From assembly GCA_019637105.1 (NCBI GenBank), contig JAHBWF010000018.1, forward strand, positions 1-64,000: a stretch of 64,000 bases of DNA. Reading direction: 5' to 3'. Position 1 is the first letter of the stretch; every line of letters begins with the position of its first letter. Source of the DNA: Labilithrix sp. Its GTDB lineage: Bacteria > Myxococcota_A > Polyangia > Polyangiales > Polyangiaceae. Below the pieces are notes generated by a model, which searched no databases, was not told the origin of the DNA, and saw nothing but the letters and a program-made list of their open reading frames with translations. A program made the position numbers and the translations under genes. Below are positions 11,580 to 19,347 of this stretch, one piece after another.

Positions 11580-12494
11580 CTAGACGCGCCCGGACAGGCG
11601 CGCGTACTCGCGCTTCGCGCTCTCGACGTTGAACATGAACGCGATCCAGAGGAACGGGGCCAGGAACATGTTCACGTACGGGATCACCTGCAGGATCGCC
11701 GCCGCGATCGCGAGGCCGCCCGAGGCCCGCTTGGGCGAGCCGTAGTTGGCGAGGGCGCGGTTCAGCGCGGCGGTCAGACCCGACGAGCAGACGAAGTACC
11801 AGTAGAGGTTGTAGAACGGGATGAAGAGGTAGCCCACGGCCTGCCCCGGGGTCACGCGCGTGCCGCTGCCGGTGACGCGCATGGAGTCGGGGAGCATCTC
11901 CCACGACTTGTAGAGCCAGACGAGCGCCGTCACGGCGTACGTGAGGATCAGGGGGATCGCGAGCGCCGAGAAGACGCCCGCGATGGCGGCGCCGATCTCG
12001 TCTCCCTCGGCGGCCGCGCCGATCGCGGCGCCGATCAGGGAGAAGACGATGCTCCCGGCGAAGCTGCCCGAGACGATCCAGCGGAGCATCGGCGCGCCGT
12101 TGGTGATCGCGCCGGGCGTGTAGCCCGTCCCCGCCTGCGCGTAGCCGAACGGCGCGGCCGGCGCGTAGGCCGGGCTCGGACCGTACGCGCCGTACGGAGA
12201 CGGCGCCTGACCGTAGCCGCCGGCAGGCGGACCGTAGGACGGCGCCGGGGCGGCGGCGGGCGCCTGGCCGTACGCCGGGCTCGCCGCGGGACCGTACGCC
12301 GCCGGGCTCGCCGCGGGACCGTACGCCGCCGGGCTCGCCGCGGGACCGTACGCCGCCGGGCTCGCCGCGGGACCGTACGCCGCCGGGGCGTACGGCGCGG
12401 GGCTCGCTGCCTGGGCGTACGGCGCGGGGGGCGGGCTGGACGTCGATCCGTGGGGGCCGAAAGGAGCGGGCGGGGAGCCGTAGGAGCCGTTCAT
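11580..12494 (-). CDS. membrane protein with Ala/Tyr/Gly/Pro repeat N-terminus
   Basis: 304 residues. Residues 1 to about 120 are low-complexity (A, P, Y, G, S) and include four identical AAYGPAASP units plus degenerate neighbours. From about residue 135 there are four or five hydrophobic segments: SGSFAGSIVFSLIGAAIGA, ALAIPLILTYAVTALVWLY, YLFIPFYNLYWYFVCSSG, IAAAILQVIPYVNM and FLAPFLWIAFMF. The FIPFYNLYW stretch resembles DUF4328/DUF4234-type membrane domains. The function is unknown; the cytoplasmic or periplasmic repeat tail may be a flexible interaction arm. The call of a real gene is secure, the family is tentative. Confidence 0.8.
   Translation of the reverse strand: MNGSYGSPPAPFGPHGSTSSPPPAPYAQAASPAPYAPAAYGPAASPAAYGPAASPAAYGPAASPAAYGPAASPAYGQAPAAAPAPSYGPPAGGYGQAPSPYGAYGPSPAYAPAAPFGYAQAGTGYTPGAITNGAPMLRWIVSGSFAGSIVFSLIGAAIGAAAEGDEIGAAIAGVFSALAIPLILTYAVTALVWLYKSWEMLPDSMRVTGSGTRVTPGQAVGYLFIPFYNLYWYFVCSSGLTAALNRALANYGSPKRASGGLAIAAAILQVIPYVNMFLAPFLWIAFMFNVESAKREYARLSGRV
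12274..12381. repeat. four perfect 27-bp tandem repeats inside a gene
   Basis: Four copies at 12274-12300, 12301-12327, 12328-12354 and 12355-12381 with no mismatch, followed by decayed partial units. Each encodes AAYGPAASP on the minus strand. Perfect identity implies recent slippage or homogenisation. Confidence 0.95.
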
Positions 12495-12590
12495 CGTGTG
12501 CGCATCTACGGCGACGATCCGCGAAATGTCCCCTCCCGCGCGACGATTCTTCCGCGCCCGGCGGCGCGCCGGCGCCCGCTCTGCGCCCGT

Positions 12591-12881
12591 TCACGGCGCG
12601 GTCTGCCCGGGCAGCTCGCGGGCGTCGATGAGCACGCAGCGCGTGCCCATGAGCTCCGGGTTGCAGCGGTAGTGCCCGATCCGGGCGCACCCCTCCACGA
12701 TCCAGAACTCCTCGTCGCGCGACGTGCCGAGGTACCTCGACACGACGTGGTCGCAGCCGAAGTCGGCCCGCGCCTGCTCGAGGACGGCGTCCTCGGTCGC
12801 GGCGCAGGCGCCGAGGACGGCGAGCGAGATCGCGAGCACGAGGGCGCGCCTCACGCGCGCCGAGCGTCCGCCGTCCGCCAT
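12591..12881 (-). CDS. small Cys-containing lipoprotein
   Basis: 96 residues from the ATG at 12881, chosen because a signal peptide (ARVRRALVLAISLAVLGACAAT) with lipobox LGAC follows; the frame extends upstream to 12986 with Arg-rich sequence that looks non-coding. The mature part has four further Cys residues (DFGCDHV, EGCARIGHYRCNPE, TRCVLI), probably two disulfides. It is the kind of short periplasmic or surface lipoprotein seen often in this window. No function is recognised. Confidence 0.7.
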   Translation of the reverse strand: MADGGRSARVRRALVLAISLAVLGACAATEDAVLEQARADFGCDHVVSRYLGTSRDEEFWIVEGCARIGHYRCNPELMGTRCVLIDARELPGQTAP

Positions 12882-13022
12882 GCCACGTTGAAGAGCAAGA
12901 CCCGAGCCTCGCCGCGAGCGTGGGCCCCGCGCCGAGATCGCCGCCGGTGTGAACCGTCGCGCGTCGGCCGGCGTTGCACTCCGCATCGACCCGGGCGGCC
13001 ACGCCGCGCGCCGACCTCCGGC

Positions 13023-13865
13023 TCACGCCGTCCGCGCCTGACAGCGGGGGCAGAACGTCGTCGTGCGCCCGCCGAGCGCGACCTTCGTGAAGCGCGCGCC
13101 GCACCGGGGGCACGGCTCGCCGTCGCGGCCGTAGGCGACGAAGGGGTCGTCCGCCCCGCGATCGCCCTTGGCCAGGTCGGCGAGGGTCCGGCGGATCGTC
13201 CAGCGAACCGCGCGCGCGAGCTCGACGACGCGCGCGCGATCGAGCGACCCGGCGCGCGACCTCGGATCGACGCGGGCCTTCCAGAGCGCCTCGGTCGCCT
13301 GGATGTTCCCGATGCCCGCGAGGACGCGCTGGTCCATCAAGACCTCCTTGATGGATCGCTTCGCGCGGCGCGCGAGCGCCGCCGAGAGCGCGTCGACGTC
13401 GATCCCATCCGAGAGCGGATCCGGCCCCAACGTCGTCCACGGAGCGATGTCCGCGTCCGAGAGCACCATCCGGCCCCAACGCCGCGGATCGACGTAGACG
13501 ACGACCGACGGCCGCGCCCTCCGCTCGAGCTCGAAGCGCACCCGCTCGAAGCGCATCGGGCTCGCTCGATCCCCGCGCGCCGAGAGCAGCGGGTTCCGCG
13601 GGCCGCCGACGTCCGCTCGCTCGAACCAGCCGGTCATCCCGAGGTGGACGAAGAGCCCGGCGGCGCCGTCGAGCGCGAGCCGAAGCCACTTGCCTCGCCG
13701 GTCGACCGCGCGGACCGTCCGGCCCTCCAACCGGCTCACGAAGGCGCGGGGACGCAGCGGCCGGACGATCCGCGCGTCCGTCGTCGCGACGGCGACGATC
13801 CGCGCGCCTCGCGTCCAGCGCTCGAGGTTCCTCCGTGTGTGCTCGACCTCGGGCAGCTCGGGCAT
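13023..13865 (-). CDS. mutM: formamidopyrimidine-DNA glycosylase (Fpg/MutM family)
   Basis: 280-residue cytoplasmic base-excision repair enzyme. The mature N-terminus is PELPEVE, giving the catalytic Pro2 and Glu3. The helix-two-turn-helix segment VLMDQRVLAGIGNIQATEAL is near residue 170. The C-terminal zinc finger is complete: CPRCGARF, then FCPRCQ, four Cys. Fpg removes 8-oxoguanine and formamidopyrimidines with beta,delta-lyase activity. In the conserved GNIYADEAL-type stretch, Tyr and Asp are replaced by Gln and Thr, so Nei-like substrate preference cannot be excluded. The gene stands alone. Confidence 0.9.
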   Translation of the reverse strand: MPELPEVEHTRRNLERWTRGARIVAVATTDARIVRPLRPRAFVSRLEGRTVRAVDRRGKWLRLALDGAAGLFVHLGMTGWFERADVGGPRNPLLSARGDRASPMRFERVRFELERRARPSVVVYVDPRRWGRMVLSDADIAPWTTLGPDPLSDGIDVDALSAALARRAKRSIKEVLMDQRVLAGIGNIQATEALWKARVDPRSRAGSLDRARVVELARAVRWTIRRTLADLAKGDRGADDPFVAYGRDGEPCPRCGARFTKVALGGRTTTFCPRCQARTA

Positions 13866-14026
13866 GCGACGATCCCCTCACGCCGGCGGCGGCTCGGCGT
13901 CCTCCGAGCCGGCCGGCGCGCGTCAGCATCCCACGACGCGCGCGCTCCGCGTCCGGAAAATGCGCGCGTCCGGCGCGCGGGGAGGCTCGCGCCGGACGGC
14001 CGCTGCGCGCGAGCGCCGAACGTCGG

Positions 14027-14326
14027 TCACTCGTTCGCCTTCTTGCGCGCCTCGCCTTCGAGCTCCTTGGCCTTGCCCTCGGCCTGCATCTGCGTGTCGC
14101 CGACGACGGCGCCGACACGGTTCTTGACCGTGCCCTTGGCCTCCTCGACCGAGCCCTCGGCGCGCTCGCCCGTCTTCGCCGTCTCCTCGCGCGCCTCGCC
14201 CTTCTGCTCCTTCACCTCGCCCTCGGCCTGCATCTGTTCGTTGCCGATGACCTTCCCGATCCCTTGCTTGATCTTGCCGCCGATCTGCTCGGCGATCCCT
14301 TCTCCTCGGCTTGCTTCCGTGCCCAT
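14027..14326 (-). CDS. tandem CsbD-like stress protein
   Basis: 99 residues, highly charged, consisting of two CsbD-type units: GGKIKQGIGKVIGNEQMQAEGEVKEQKGE-like near residues 16-44 and GTVKNRVGAVVGDTQMQAEGKAKELEGE-like near residues 65-92, joined by an acidic helix. The invariant K(Q)G-x-G-x-V(V/I)G(N/D)-x-QMQAEG pattern defines the family. CsbD proteins are abundant under general stress; their activity is unknown. An AGGAGCT-like Shine-Dalgarno lies just upstream (reverse of 14331-14337). Confidence 0.85.
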   Translation of the reverse strand: MGTEASRGEGIAEQIGGKIKQGIGKVIGNEQMQAEGEVKEQKGEAREETAKTGERAEGSVEEAKGTVKNRVGAVVGDTQMQAEGKAKELEGEARKKANE

Positions 14327-14502
14327 GGTCCAGCTCCTTCGGTTCTGCGTCCGATGCGCGGGGCGTGTCGCCGCAAGCGCCGTGCCGCGCGCCCGCGAGG
14401 GCCGCAGGCGGCACGCCGCGGGATCGCGCGCTCGCGCCGCGTCCGAACCGCGCGCGGCTGCCCCGAGCGAGGCGCCGGCGCTCGCTCGGACCCGCGCCGG
14501 AG

Positions 14503-14538
14503 ATCGCTCGAGCCGCGACGATCGCTCGAGCCGCGACG
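14503..14538. repeat. 18-bp tandem duplication, intergenic
   Basis: Two identical 18-base units (14503-14520 and 14521-14538) and the start of a third, in the 252-base gap between the CsbD-like gene and the next gene. Each unit contains CTCGAG. No gene is seen in this gap. Confidence 0.8.
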
Positions 14539-14578
14539 ATCGCTCGCCGGGCGTCGCTCGAGGCTCGAGCGCGACGCG

Positions 14579-15307
14579 CTATCGACCTCGTCGCCGCAGC
14601 TTGATCGGGTGGCAGGCGCGGCCCGCGAAGTCGAGGACCTGGTCCTGCGGGCAGATCGGCACGCAGCCGTCGAAGGCGTCCTTCCACTCCCTGCCCGGGG
14701 GACAGCTCTTCGGGTCGATCACGCAGACGCCCCGCGCGTCGAGCGTCTTGCCGGCCGGACAAATCGGGACGCAGCCGTCGCGGTCGTCGCTCCACTCCTC
14801 GCCTGCAGGGCAGCCCTCCGCGCTCTCGACGCACGCGCCGTCCGTCGTGCGCACCGTCCCGAGCGGGCACGCGGACACGCACGCGCGTCGAGCCGCGCTC
14901 CACGCGCTGCCGGGCGGGCAGACCCTCGGCTCGTCGACGCACGCCCGCCCCTTCGCGTCGGCGACCTTCCCGCGAGGGCAGCTCACGATGCACGCGTCGT
15001 GCGCCGCGCTCCACGACTTGCCCGCCGGACACGCCGTCGCGACGGCCACGCACCCGCCGACCTTCGCGTTCAAGACCGTCCCGGCGGGGCAGTCCGAGAC
15101 GCAGCGGCGGGTCTGGTCGTCCCACGAAGAGCCGGGCGCGCAGAGGCATCCCCCCTTCGCCTCGCTCCAGACCTTGTCGGACGGGCACGCCTTCCGCGCG
15201 GGCGCGGCCTTCTTCGCGGGAGGAGGGGCCTCGGCCGACGCGCGCGGGGCCGCGCCGGCGAGCACCAGGAGGGCCGAGAGCGCCGGGACCGACAGACGCC
15301 GCACCAT
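14579..15307 (-). CDS. secreted cysteine-rich repeat protein
   Basis: 242 residues from ATG 15307, preceded by AAGGAGAG. A signal peptide (VPALSALLVLAGAAPRASA) is followed by a Pro/Lys/Ala linker and about six repeats of roughly 33 residues with the form C-P-x-G-x-x-W-(S/D)-x(5-6)-C-x-x-x-C-P-x-G-x-(x)-L/V-x(7)-C. Examples are CPAGKSWSAAHDACIVSCPRG and CPAGEEWSDDRDGCVPICP. The arrangement resembles small EB/EGF-like disulfide modules. The protein is probably exported and rigid; its role is unknown. It is 45 bases downstream of the 2OG oxygenase gene on the same strand and may be co-transcribed. Confidence 0.8.
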   Translation of the reverse strand: MVRRLSVPALSALLVLAGAAPRASAEAPPPAKKAAPARKACPSDKVWSEAKGGCLCAPGSSWDDQTRRCVSDCPAGTVLNAKVGGCVAVATACPAGKSWSAAHDACIVSCPRGKVADAKGRACVDEPRVCPPGSAWSAARRACVSACPLGTVRTTDGACVESAEGCPAGEEWSDDRDGCVPICPAGKTLDARGVCVIDPKSCPPGREWKDAFDGCVPICPQDQVLDFAGRACHPIKLRRRGR

Positions 15308-15351
15308 CGGCTCTCCTTGCCGCGTCTCGATCTCGGACGCAACCTCTCGGC

Positions 15352-16092
15352 TCACGCCCAGATCGCGCCGTGGGCGTCGGGCTCGTCGGGATGCGGCGCG
15401 GCGACGTAATAGTACGCGGCGATCGACGCGCGGTATCGCCCCGCGGGACAGGCGAGCGGCGCCGGATGCCCGTGCCAGAACGCGTCGCCGTGCGCCATCA
15501 CGACGAGGCGGTCGAGGACGGGCGCGTAGCTCGCCTCGCGCCGCGTGCGCTCCGCGTCCCAGAGCTCGAGCGCGCCGCCCCACGCCTCGTCCCAGCCCCG
15601 ACCGAGGTAGTAGAGCACGGTGACCGCGCGCGAGAGATGACGCGCGCGGTCGCGGTTGAAGTCGGCGTGCAACGCGAGGTGGCCGCCGGGCAGCGTGAGC
15701 GAGAGGCCCGCGCCTCGAAAATGCGGATCGGGGATGAGCCCTTCGACGCCGGTGAGGACGGAGAGGAAGTCGAGGAAGGCCATGCCCGAGAGCTCCGCGA
15801 GGACGTGGCGCAGCGACGGGTCGACGCCCTCGAACCCCTTGCGCTGGAGCTGGCCCATGCGCCCGGACTGCTCGCGGTAGTCGCGGCGGAGCCACCCCGG
15901 GTGCTCGGGTCCCGGGAAGCGCTCGGCGAGCGACGTCGCCAGCTCTTCGCCCAGGAAGCCGTCGATCGCGACGTGCGGGTACGGCCGCGCGGCGTGGTAC
16001 GAAGGCCGCCGCTCCCGCGCGAGCTCGCGCAGGCGCGCGCGGTCGAAGAAGAAGCCCGGCCCCTCGCGCCCGTTCCCGGAGACGACGCTCAT
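15352..16092 (-). CDS. 2-oxoglutarate/Fe(II)-dependent oxygenase (prolyl hydroxylase-like)
   Basis: 246 residues. After PYPHVAIDGFL, a double-stranded beta-helix contains the iron ligands His142 and Asp144 in LHADFN and a distal His in FWHGHP (207 or 209). Arg219 or Arg221 in the YRASIAAYYY strand is positioned to bind 2-oxoglutarate. The motif spacing is that of Rps23/prolyl-4-hydroxylase-like proteins. It probably hydroxylates a protein or peptide in the cytoplasm; no signal peptide is seen. The neighbouring secreted Cys-rich product is transcribed downstream from the same strand but is not Pro-repeat-rich, so a substrate link is only speculative. Confidence 0.85.
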   Translation of the reverse strand: MSVVSGNGREGPGFFFDRARLRELARERRPSYHAARPYPHVAIDGFLGEELATSLAERFPGPEHPGWLRRDYREQSGRMGQLQRKGFEGVDPSLRHVLAELSGMAFLDFLSVLTGVEGLIPDPHFRGAGLSLTLPGGHLALHADFNRDRARHLSRAVTVLYYLGRGWDEAWGGALELWDAERTRREASYAPVLDRLVVMAHGDAFWHGHPAPLACPAGRYRASIAAYYYVAAPHPDEPDAHGAIWA

Positions 16093-16248
16093 GCTCGCCG
16101 ACTCTTAGCAGGGCACCTCCCCCGCGGACGAGGTCGGCGACGCGCGCGGACCGCTCCTCCTCGCCCGATCCCCCGATCGCGTTGCCGCCGGCGCCGCCGC
16201 GTGGCATCAGCTCTCCGGCCTCGCGCCCCGCGACGATCCCTTCACCTC

Positions 16249-16734
16249 ATGGTCGAGCCGCCCGCCCAGGACCGAACGATCCGCCGAGCCTCCACGGACG
16301 GGTGGCGCAGCGCGCTCCTCGCCGCGGCCGCCGTCGCGGTGATCGCCTGGACGCTCTCGGGCTTCGCGGCGATCGTCCAGCCCTACCTCGCCGTCCAGTA
16401 CGACCTCGGGTTCGAGCTCGGGATGGTCGTCGGGCAGGTCCTCTTCCAGTGGTGCGTGCTCTGGCGTCGCACCTGGCGCGAGCGGCTCGACTACGCGCTC
16501 GTGCTCGTCCTGGTGTCGAGCCTCGGCGCGGTGCTCCTCTGGCCGCTCCTCGCGCTGAATCGGCTCGCGCCGGTGACCGTCCCCGTCGCGCTCGGCTGGT
16601 TCACCCTCGTCGTCGCGATCATGTTCTTCGTGCACTGGAGGCTCGTCGTCCGCAAGGAGCTGCCGGCGACGCTCTGCGTGACGTGGGTGATCTACCGGCT
16701 CCTCCTGCTCGCCGTGATCGTGAAGCGACCTTGA
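16249..16734 (+). CDS. hypothetical membrane protein, four helices
   Basis: 161 residues starting at ATG 16249 (MVEPPAQDRT). Four hydrophobic segments are visible: LLAAAAVAVIAWTLSGFAAI, ELGMVVGQVLFQWCVLW, YALVLVLVSSLGAVLLWPLLAL and VPVALGWFTLVVAIMFFVHW, then a shorter C-terminal one (LCVTWVIYRLLLLAVIV). Positive loops (WRRTWRERLDY, WRLVVRKE) suggest orientation. No family is recognised. The frame is open far upstream, but that part is Arg/Glu-rich and antisense to the oxygenase gene. Confidence 0.75.
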   Translation: MVEPPAQDRTIRRASTDGWRSALLAAAAVAVIAWTLSGFAAIVQPYLAVQYDLGFELGMVVGQVLFQWCVLWRRTWRERLDYALVLVLVSSLGAVLLWPLLALNRLAPVTVPVALGWFTLVVAIMFFVHWRLVVRKELPATLCVTWVIYRLLLLAVIVKRP

Positions 16735-16753
16735 CCGCCGCCGCGACGCGGGC

Positions 16754-17788
16754 TCAGTACCGGTTCGTCTCGTAGTCGTGGGCGAGCGCCCAGCGCATCA
16801 CGCGCTTCGACGCCAGCGCGCGCACGGCCGTCGCCGCGGCGCCGCGCTCCCGGTTCTGCTTCACGTGGTCGATGAAGACGTGCGCCATGTTCGGCAGCGC
16901 GGAGGCGGGGACGTGACGCGACGCGTCCCACAGCTTCGCCTCCGCGAGGGCGCGCGACGTGGTCACCCGCGCCTCCTCGGGATCGAGCAGGAGCGCGATC
17001 TTCGGCGTCTTGCCCATGACCGCCGAGCCCGCGAGGAGCGCCGGCTCGGACGTCAGGGACGCCGCCCCCGAGACCTCGAGCTCGCGATCGTCGCCCGGCA
17101 CCAGCGCGAGGAGGGCGACGCGGGGCTGCTCGACGACGTTGTGGAAGGTGTCCGTCCGACGGTTGCCGGGCCGATCGGGGATCAGCAAGCGCCCGCCTTC
17201 CACGCGAACGAAGCCGGGGGGATCGCCCTTGGGGCTCGCGTCGGCGCGGCCGCGCGCGTCCCACGACGTGAGGACGACCAGCGGCGCGCGCGCGAGCCAC
17301 TCCCGGATCCCGCTCTCCGTCTGCGGCCCCGTCGCCGTCGCGTCGAGCGACGGCGGCGTGACGACCGGCGGCGCGGTCCACAGCGACGAGCGCAGGAGCG
17401 CCTTGGCGCAGTGCGCGAAGGCCTCCTCGACGGTGACGACGAGCGTCGCGCCGTCGGCGACGCCGCGGCCGTTCACGCGCAGCGTCTCCCCCAGGCCCGG
17501 GACGAAGAAGAGCAGACCGCAGCCGACGTCCGGGGCGAGCTCGACGCGAGCGTGGAGCTCGACGCGGAGGTGCGTGGCGTCCTCGACCGTCACGAACCCC
17601 GGCGCCCCGCCCGCCGTCGTCGCCCGAGCGCGGCCCCCCGCGTCCGCGAAACCGATCACGGCGAACGGCGAGTGCGCGAGGAGCCGCACGCAGTGCTCGT
17701 CGAGCGCGGGGATCGACTTCATCATCGAGGCGAGCGGGCGCGTGCCCACGACCGCCTCGAGCGCTTCGAGCGAGGACACGATCGTCAT
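16754..17788 (-). CDS. pyridoxamine 5'-phosphate oxidase-family (flavin split-barrel) protein, two domains
   Basis: 344 residues from ATG 17788. Two split-barrel halves are visible. The first has FAVIGFADAGGRARATTAGGAPGFV near residues 40-65. The second has LVVLTSWDARGRADASPKGDPPGFVRVEGGRLLIPDRPGNRRTDTFHNV-type sequence near 170-220 (conserved D-x-S-P-x-G-D-P-P-G-F and DRPGNRRxDTFxN signatures of the PNPOx-like/MSMEG family). These bind FMN or F420 and act on small redox substrates. It is divergent from a Fur-family regulator across a gap containing a Fur-box-like palindrome, suggesting metal or redox control. Confidence 0.85.
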   Translation of the reverse strand: MTIVSSLEALEAVVGTRPLASMMKSIPALDEHCVRLLAHSPFAVIGFADAGGRARATTAGGAPGFVTVEDATHLRVELHARVELAPDVGCGLLFFVPGLGETLRVNGRGVADGATLVVTVEEAFAHCAKALLRSSLWTAPPVVTPPSLDATATGPQTESGIREWLARAPLVVLTSWDARGRADASPKGDPPGFVRVEGGRLLIPDRPGNRRTDTFHNVVEQPRVALLALVPGDDRELEVSGAASLTSEPALLAGSAVMGKTPKIALLLDPEEARVTTSRALAEAKLWDASRHVPASALPNMAHVFIDHVKQNRERGAAATAVRALASKRVMRWALAHDYETNRY

Positions 17789-17802
17789 GGGCGACACCCT
17801 GA

Positions 17803-17828
17803 CATAATGAAAACGACTTTCAACTTCA
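17803..17828. promoter_or_regulatory. candidate Fur-family operator
   Basis: The site at 17808-17828 reads TGAAAACGA, CTT, TCAACTTCA, a 9-3-9 arrangement with the skeleton TGA-N3-(T/C)GA-N3-TCA-N3-TCA of the classical 21-bp Fur box (11 of 12 skeleton bases). The 19 bases from 17803 also agree with the E. coli Fur consensus at 13 of 19 positions by my count. It lies between the flavin protein gene and the Fur-family gene. Its right half matches the 20722-20735 site at 13 of 14 bases. Confidence 0.55.
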
Positions 17829-18017
17829 GTCGCATCTCTCCTGTGCGTCGCGCCTGCCCCCCCTGCGCGTTCGCGCGAGCCCTGCGCGCCTCGGTACGCG
17901 TGGCTCGGTCTCCGCGCGGCGCCCGCCGTGGGGAGCGAACGCACCCGCGCGCTCGGCCGCCGCCCGTCCGCGAAGTCGCGCGTTGACGATCCTGCGAATA
18001 AATCTCACAATTGCGCC

Positions 18018-18542
18018 GTGCGCCGCCTCCCCACCTCGCCCGGCCTCGACGAGCGCGGCCTGCAACGCGCGCTCGAGCGCCTGCGCGAGGTCGTCCGGGC
18101 GCGAGGGCTCAAGAACTCCTCGGTCCGAGAGATCATCGCGCGCGCGGCGCTGACCTACGAGGGGCACTTCTCGATCGACGATCTCGTGAGGGGCCTCCGC
18201 GGCGACGCGCTGGTCGACGCCCACCCCGCCACGGTCTACCGCGTCCTCCCGCTCCTCGTCGAAGCAGGGCTCATCGAGGCCACGCTCGTCTCGAGCAAGG
18301 CGGGGAGCCGCTACGAGCGGTGCTTCGAACGTGAGCACCACGATCACCTCGTGTGCACGAAGTGCGGGACGGTCGTCGAGTTCTGCTTCGAGGCGATCGA
18401 GGTGCTCCAGCGCGACCTCGCGGAGCGCTTTGGCTTCGAGCTGACCGGCCACGTCCACGAGCTCTTCGGGACGTGCAGACCGTGCAAGCAGAGCGACAAG
18501 GCCTCGGGCGGCGCGACGCACGGACGCGCGCCGTCACGCTGA
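18018..18542 (+). CDS. Fur-family metal-dependent transcriptional regulator
   Basis: 174 residues from GTG 18018. The winged-helix part (residues 10-95) contains the HPATVYRVLPLLVEAGLI recognition helix region. The dimerisation domain contains the metal-binding HHDH (107-110), and two Cys pairs C113-x2-C116 (CTKC) and C153-x2-C156 (CRPC) that bind structural zinc. Fur, Zur, PerR and Nur cannot be separated by motifs alone. A possible promoter is TTGACG at 17983-17988 with CACAAT at 18006-18011 (17-base spacer), which would leave almost no leader. A Fur-box-like palindrome upstream suggests autoregulation and control of the divergent flavin protein. Confidence 0.9.
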   Translation: MRRLPTSPGLDERGLQRALERLREVVRARGLKNSSVREIIARAALTYEGHFSIDDLVRGLRGDALVDAHPATVYRVLPLLVEAGLIEATLVSSKAGSRYERCFEREHHDHLVCTKCGTVVEFCFEAIEVLQRDLAERFGFELTGHVHELFGTCRPCKQSDKASGGATHGRAPSR

Positions 18543-18705
18543 CGTAGGCCCTCCGTCGCGCGATCCGAGGAGCGGGCGCGCGCAGGGGAGCTCACGCTCC
18601 GACGGCCCGCGATCGCCCATCTCGGAGGCGCGCGCGGTTGACAACGGAGGGCTCCTTCGGACAAAGTCGCTAACGATTCGCATTTTCAATAACAGGACGC
18701 CACTC

Positions 18706-19320
18706 ATGAGCTACGCTCTCGCCTGCCTGGGGACGGTCTTCGCCATCGTCGATCCCATCGCGGCAGTTCCCACGTTCTTGGTCCTGACGAGCGCGCGATC
18801 CGGCGCCGATCAGGTGCGCATCGCGCGACGGGCCGCGCTCACGTGCCTCACGGTCCTGTCGGTCTTCGCCGCGGCCGGCCAGATCATCCTGCACTTCTTC
18901 TCGATCACGCTGCCGGCCTTCAAGCTCGCCGGCGGGATCATCCTCTTCAGCGTCGGCGTCGACATGGTGCGCGGGTCGGCGAAGCGCCCCGTGTCGGACG
19001 AGCCCGCCGACGCCCACGTCGACCTCGGGCTGGTGCCGCTCGGCGTCCCTCTCCTCTCGGGCCCGGGCGCCATCGCGACCGTCATGCTGCTCGGCAGCAA
19101 CGCGAGCACCTGGGGGCAGCGCGGTGTCGTCTTCGGCTCGCTGATCCTCGTCTCGATCTCGGTCTTCCTGATCCTGGGCTCGGCGCCGCTGTTCGGTCGC
19201 ATGCTCGGGCGCACGGGGCTGAACGTCATCGGACGCACGATGGGATTGGTCCTCACCTCGATCGCGATTCAGTTCCTCCTCGACGGCGCGCGCGACGCGT
19301 TCCCGACGTTGACGAGGTGA
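18706..19320 (+). CDS. MarC-family (UPF0056) inner-membrane protein
   Basis: 204 residues with six hydrophobic helices. Family hallmarks are FAIVDPIAAVPTFLVLT at the N-terminus, KLAGGIILFSVGVDMVRG in the middle, and VPLLSGPGAIATVMLL and RTMGLVLTSIAIQFLLDG in the second half. Despite the name, MarC is not established as a resistance determinant; its function is unknown. It lies 163 bases downstream of the Fur-family gene on the same strand. A TTGACA-like -35 element at 18638-18643 is present, but the matching -10 is weak. A much weaker Fur-box-like sequence (about 8 of 12 skeleton bases) is at 18674-18694. Confidence 0.9.
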   Translation: MSYALACLGTVFAIVDPIAAVPTFLVLTSARSGADQVRIARRAALTCLTVLSVFAAAGQIILHFFSITLPAFKLAGGIILFSVGVDMVRGSAKRPVSDEPADAHVDLGLVPLGVPLLSGPGAIATVMLLGSNASTWGQRGVVFGSLILVSISVFLILGSAPLFGRMLGRTGLNVIGRTMGLVLTSIAIQFLLDGARDAFPTLTR

Positions 19321-19343
19321 TCGCGCGGCGGCGCCTCGCGCGA
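19321..19343. terminator. short terminator-like hairpin
   Basis: TCGCGCG (19321-19327) pairs with CGCGCGA (19337-19343) across a 9-base loop, directly after the MarC stop and before the end of the convergent RCC1 gene. No T run is present. Confidence 0.35.
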
Positions 19344-19347
19344 GCGC

